Positions 6,251 through 7,292 of a stretch of 7,292 nt of DNA are shown here, in pieces. The DNA comes from Crenotrichaceae bacterium. GTDB taxonomy: Bacteria; Pseudomonadota; Gammaproteobacteria; Methylococcales; DRLZ01. The stretch is from contig DRLZ01000247.1 of NCBI GenBank assembly GCA_011322755.1, positions 1 to 7,292 of the forward strand, given 5' to 3'. The notes below the pieces were generated by a model. The model searched no databases. It was not told the DNA's origin and worked only from the letters and a program-made list of their open reading frames with translations. Position numbers and translations under genes: made by a program. Numbering within the stretch: the stretch's first letter is position 1; each line of letters begins with the position of its first letter.

Positions 6251-6277
6251 AAAGTGAAAATAAAGTTTCCAGTTAGA

Positions 6278-6285
6278 AAAGGAAG
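6278..6285 (+). promoter_or_regulatory. Shine-Dalgarno-like site of the activator gene
   Basis: AAAGGAAG ends 13 bases before the ATG at 6299, somewhat farther than usual. An in-frame TAA at 6287-6289 excludes any earlier start, so the ATG at 6299 is the first possible one in this frame. Confidence 0.45.
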
Positions 6286-6298
6286 TTAAAAGATTCCC

Positions 6299-7292
6299 AT
6301 GCATGGTTATTCTTCTATTTTGCTTGTCGGCTTTGGCGACAAATCAGAAAATGCACTAACAGAGAACTTACAGGAACATTACCAGGTTTCATCAGCAACA
6401 TCTTCCGAGACAGCATTGAAAATCCTGAGTGGTCATACAACAGATCTGGTTTTAGCTCACACTAATCTTGATAACGATGGCATCAACTTACTAGAAACTA
6501 TGCGTACACACTACCCGGAAGTGATTCGGTTGTTGTATGGAGACTTAAGCAACGAGGAGGTAAATCAGGCAATTAACAAAGCAGCAGTCTTTCAGTTTGT
6601 TCCATCGAATTGGCAGCCACAACAAATAGAATTAGCGATACGACGTGCTTTGGAAAATCGTGAGTTGTCTTATCGGCATCGACACATTACCCATGAACTC
6701 AAGTTTGCTGAGGATGTGCTGCTAACAATTGAGAAGGACAGCGCAATTCGCCTGGAAAAAGGCTACCAGTTTCATAATCTGGTTTATTGCAGCAAGGAAA
6801 TGGCTGAGTTATGCAAGCTAGCCAGGAAAGCGGCGGCCACTGAACTACCAGTGCTGATTCACGGTGAGACCGGAACAGGCAAGGAGTTGCTCGCGCGTGC
6901 AGTGCATGAAAACAGCTCCAGAAGAGAGCATCCATTGATGGTACAAAATTGTGGAGGCATGAGTGACGAACTGCTGCACTCTGAGCTGTTCGGCCACTGT
7001 CGAGGCGCTTTTACCGGTGCAATTAGTGATCGACTTGGACTGTTTCAGGCTGCGGATGGTGGCACAGTATTTCTGGACGAAATTTCAGAAGTCTCACCGC
7101 ATTTTCAGGTTGCTTTGCTGCGCTTCTTGCAGGAAGGCGAAGTCAAACCGCTGGGCAGTGACCGGATTCGCAAGGTTAATGTTCGCGTTATTGCTGCCAG
7201 TAACCGTCGTCTGGATGAGCTGGTTGCGGTCAGAAAATTTCGTCAGGATCTATATTTTCGCCTGAAAGGATTCGATCTGGATATTCCTCCAC
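6299..7292 (+). CDS. Sigma-54-dependent activator, HupR/HoxA-like, with degenerate receiver domain (3' end missing)
   Basis: The first 331 codons of an NtrC-family activator; the gene runs off the window, so the DNA-binding Fis-type domain is not seen. Residues 5-118 have a response-regulator fold, 119-165 a helical linker, and 166-331 the AAA+ domain. AAA+ motifs are intact: Walker A GETGTGKE (189-196), the sigma-54 contact loop GAFTGA (236-241), Walker B TVFLDEI (256-262) and the FRQDLYFRL arginine region (314-322). The linker and AAA+ style (LARKAAATELPVLIHGETG, EVKPLGSD) match the HupR/HoxA branch, known as hydrogenase regulators, though that branch has other targets too. In the receiver the acidic pair is Gly11-Phe12, the phosphoacceptor aspartate is His54, the switch Thr/Ser is Tyr80 and the conserved lysine is Ser103. 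It therefore should not be phosphorylated in the usual way. It is divergent from the antiporter; a regulatory link is possible but unproven. Confidence 0.9.
   Translation, partial: MHGYSSILLVGFGDKSENALTENLQEHYQVSSATSSETALKILSGHTTDLVLAHTNLDNDGINLLETMRTHYPEVIRLLYGDLSNEEVNQAINKAAVFQFVPSNWQPQQIELAIRRALENRELSYRHRHITHELKFAEDVLLTIEKDSAIRLEKGYQFHNLVYCSKEMAELCKLARKAAATELPVLIHGETGTGKELLARAVHENSSRREHPLMVQNCGGMSDELLHSELFGHCRGAFTGAISDRLGLFQAADGGTVFLDEISEVSPHFQVALLRFLQEGEVKPLGSDRIRKVNVRVIAASNRRLDELVAVRKFRQDLYFRLKGFDLDIPP

Larger units (their letters stand above)
5772..6298. other. 527-base divergent intergenic region
   Basis: It lies between the leftward antiporter and the rightward sigma-54 activator and should hold both promoters. 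No confident -35/-10 pair and no -24/-12 sigma-54 site could be assigned on either strand. It contains the 5936-5980 hairpin, the 6054-6181 stem cluster, a possible coding relic at 5993-6151 (-), and a palindrome at 6239-6250. It is AT-rich and has no intact gene. Confidence 0.6.

Noticed and set aside
6331..6353. Sigma-54 -24/-12-like TTGGCG...ATGCA
   Set aside because: It lies within the receiver coding sequence and matches the consensus poorly at the -12 element.
6699..7265. Two open frames overlapping the sigma-54 activator
   Set aside because: They are in other frames of a gene with intact Walker A, GAFTGA and Walker B motifs; neither gives a plausible protein.

Overview
The window looks like chromosomal DNA from a gammaproteobacterium of moderate to low GC content. 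The basis is protein style: a fused ThiS-ThiG next to trmB, a long soluble dynamin-type GTPase, a NhaP-like antiporter with an RCK tail, and a HupR/HoxA-like sigma-54 activator. Genus cannot be fixed from the sequence; a marine or methylotroph-type lineage is only a guess. No tRNA, rRNA, CRISPR array or intact insertion sequence was seen.

Layout. Positions 19-1732 (+) hold a two-gene unit: a ThiS-ThiG fusion for thiamine thiazole synthesis, then trmB (tRNA m7G46 methyltransferase). A clear intrinsic terminator at 1735-1759 closes it and probably also stops transcripts from the opposite side. Positions 1824-5771 (-) hold two genes read leftward: first a CPA1-type cation/proton antiporter with a cytoplasmic RCK domain, then, after a 150-base gap, a 658-residue dynamin-family GTPase. 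Positions 5772-6298 form a 527-base non-coding stretch between divergent genes. It holds an imperfect 13-bp hairpin, a cluster of smaller stems, a possible eroded coding relic on the minus strand, and a 12-bp palindrome ahead of the last gene. From 6299 to the right edge (+) runs the first 331 codons of a sigma-54-dependent activator, cut by the window end.

How the genes relate. thiSG and trmB are 13 bases apart and appear translationally coupled, though their functions are unrelated. The antiporter and the GTPase share strand and order with no terminator visible between them, so co-transcription is possible; both would act at or near the inner membrane. The activator keeps the ATPase and sigma-54 contact motifs, but its receiver domain has lost every phosphorylation residue, so it is probably not controlled by ordinary phosphotransfer. 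Its target genes are not visible here.

The best leads are the pseudo-receiver activator, the ThiS-ThiG junction (three glycines with a TGA directly after them in the -1 frame), the antiporter/dynamin pair, and the structured 5.9-6.2 kb intergenic region.
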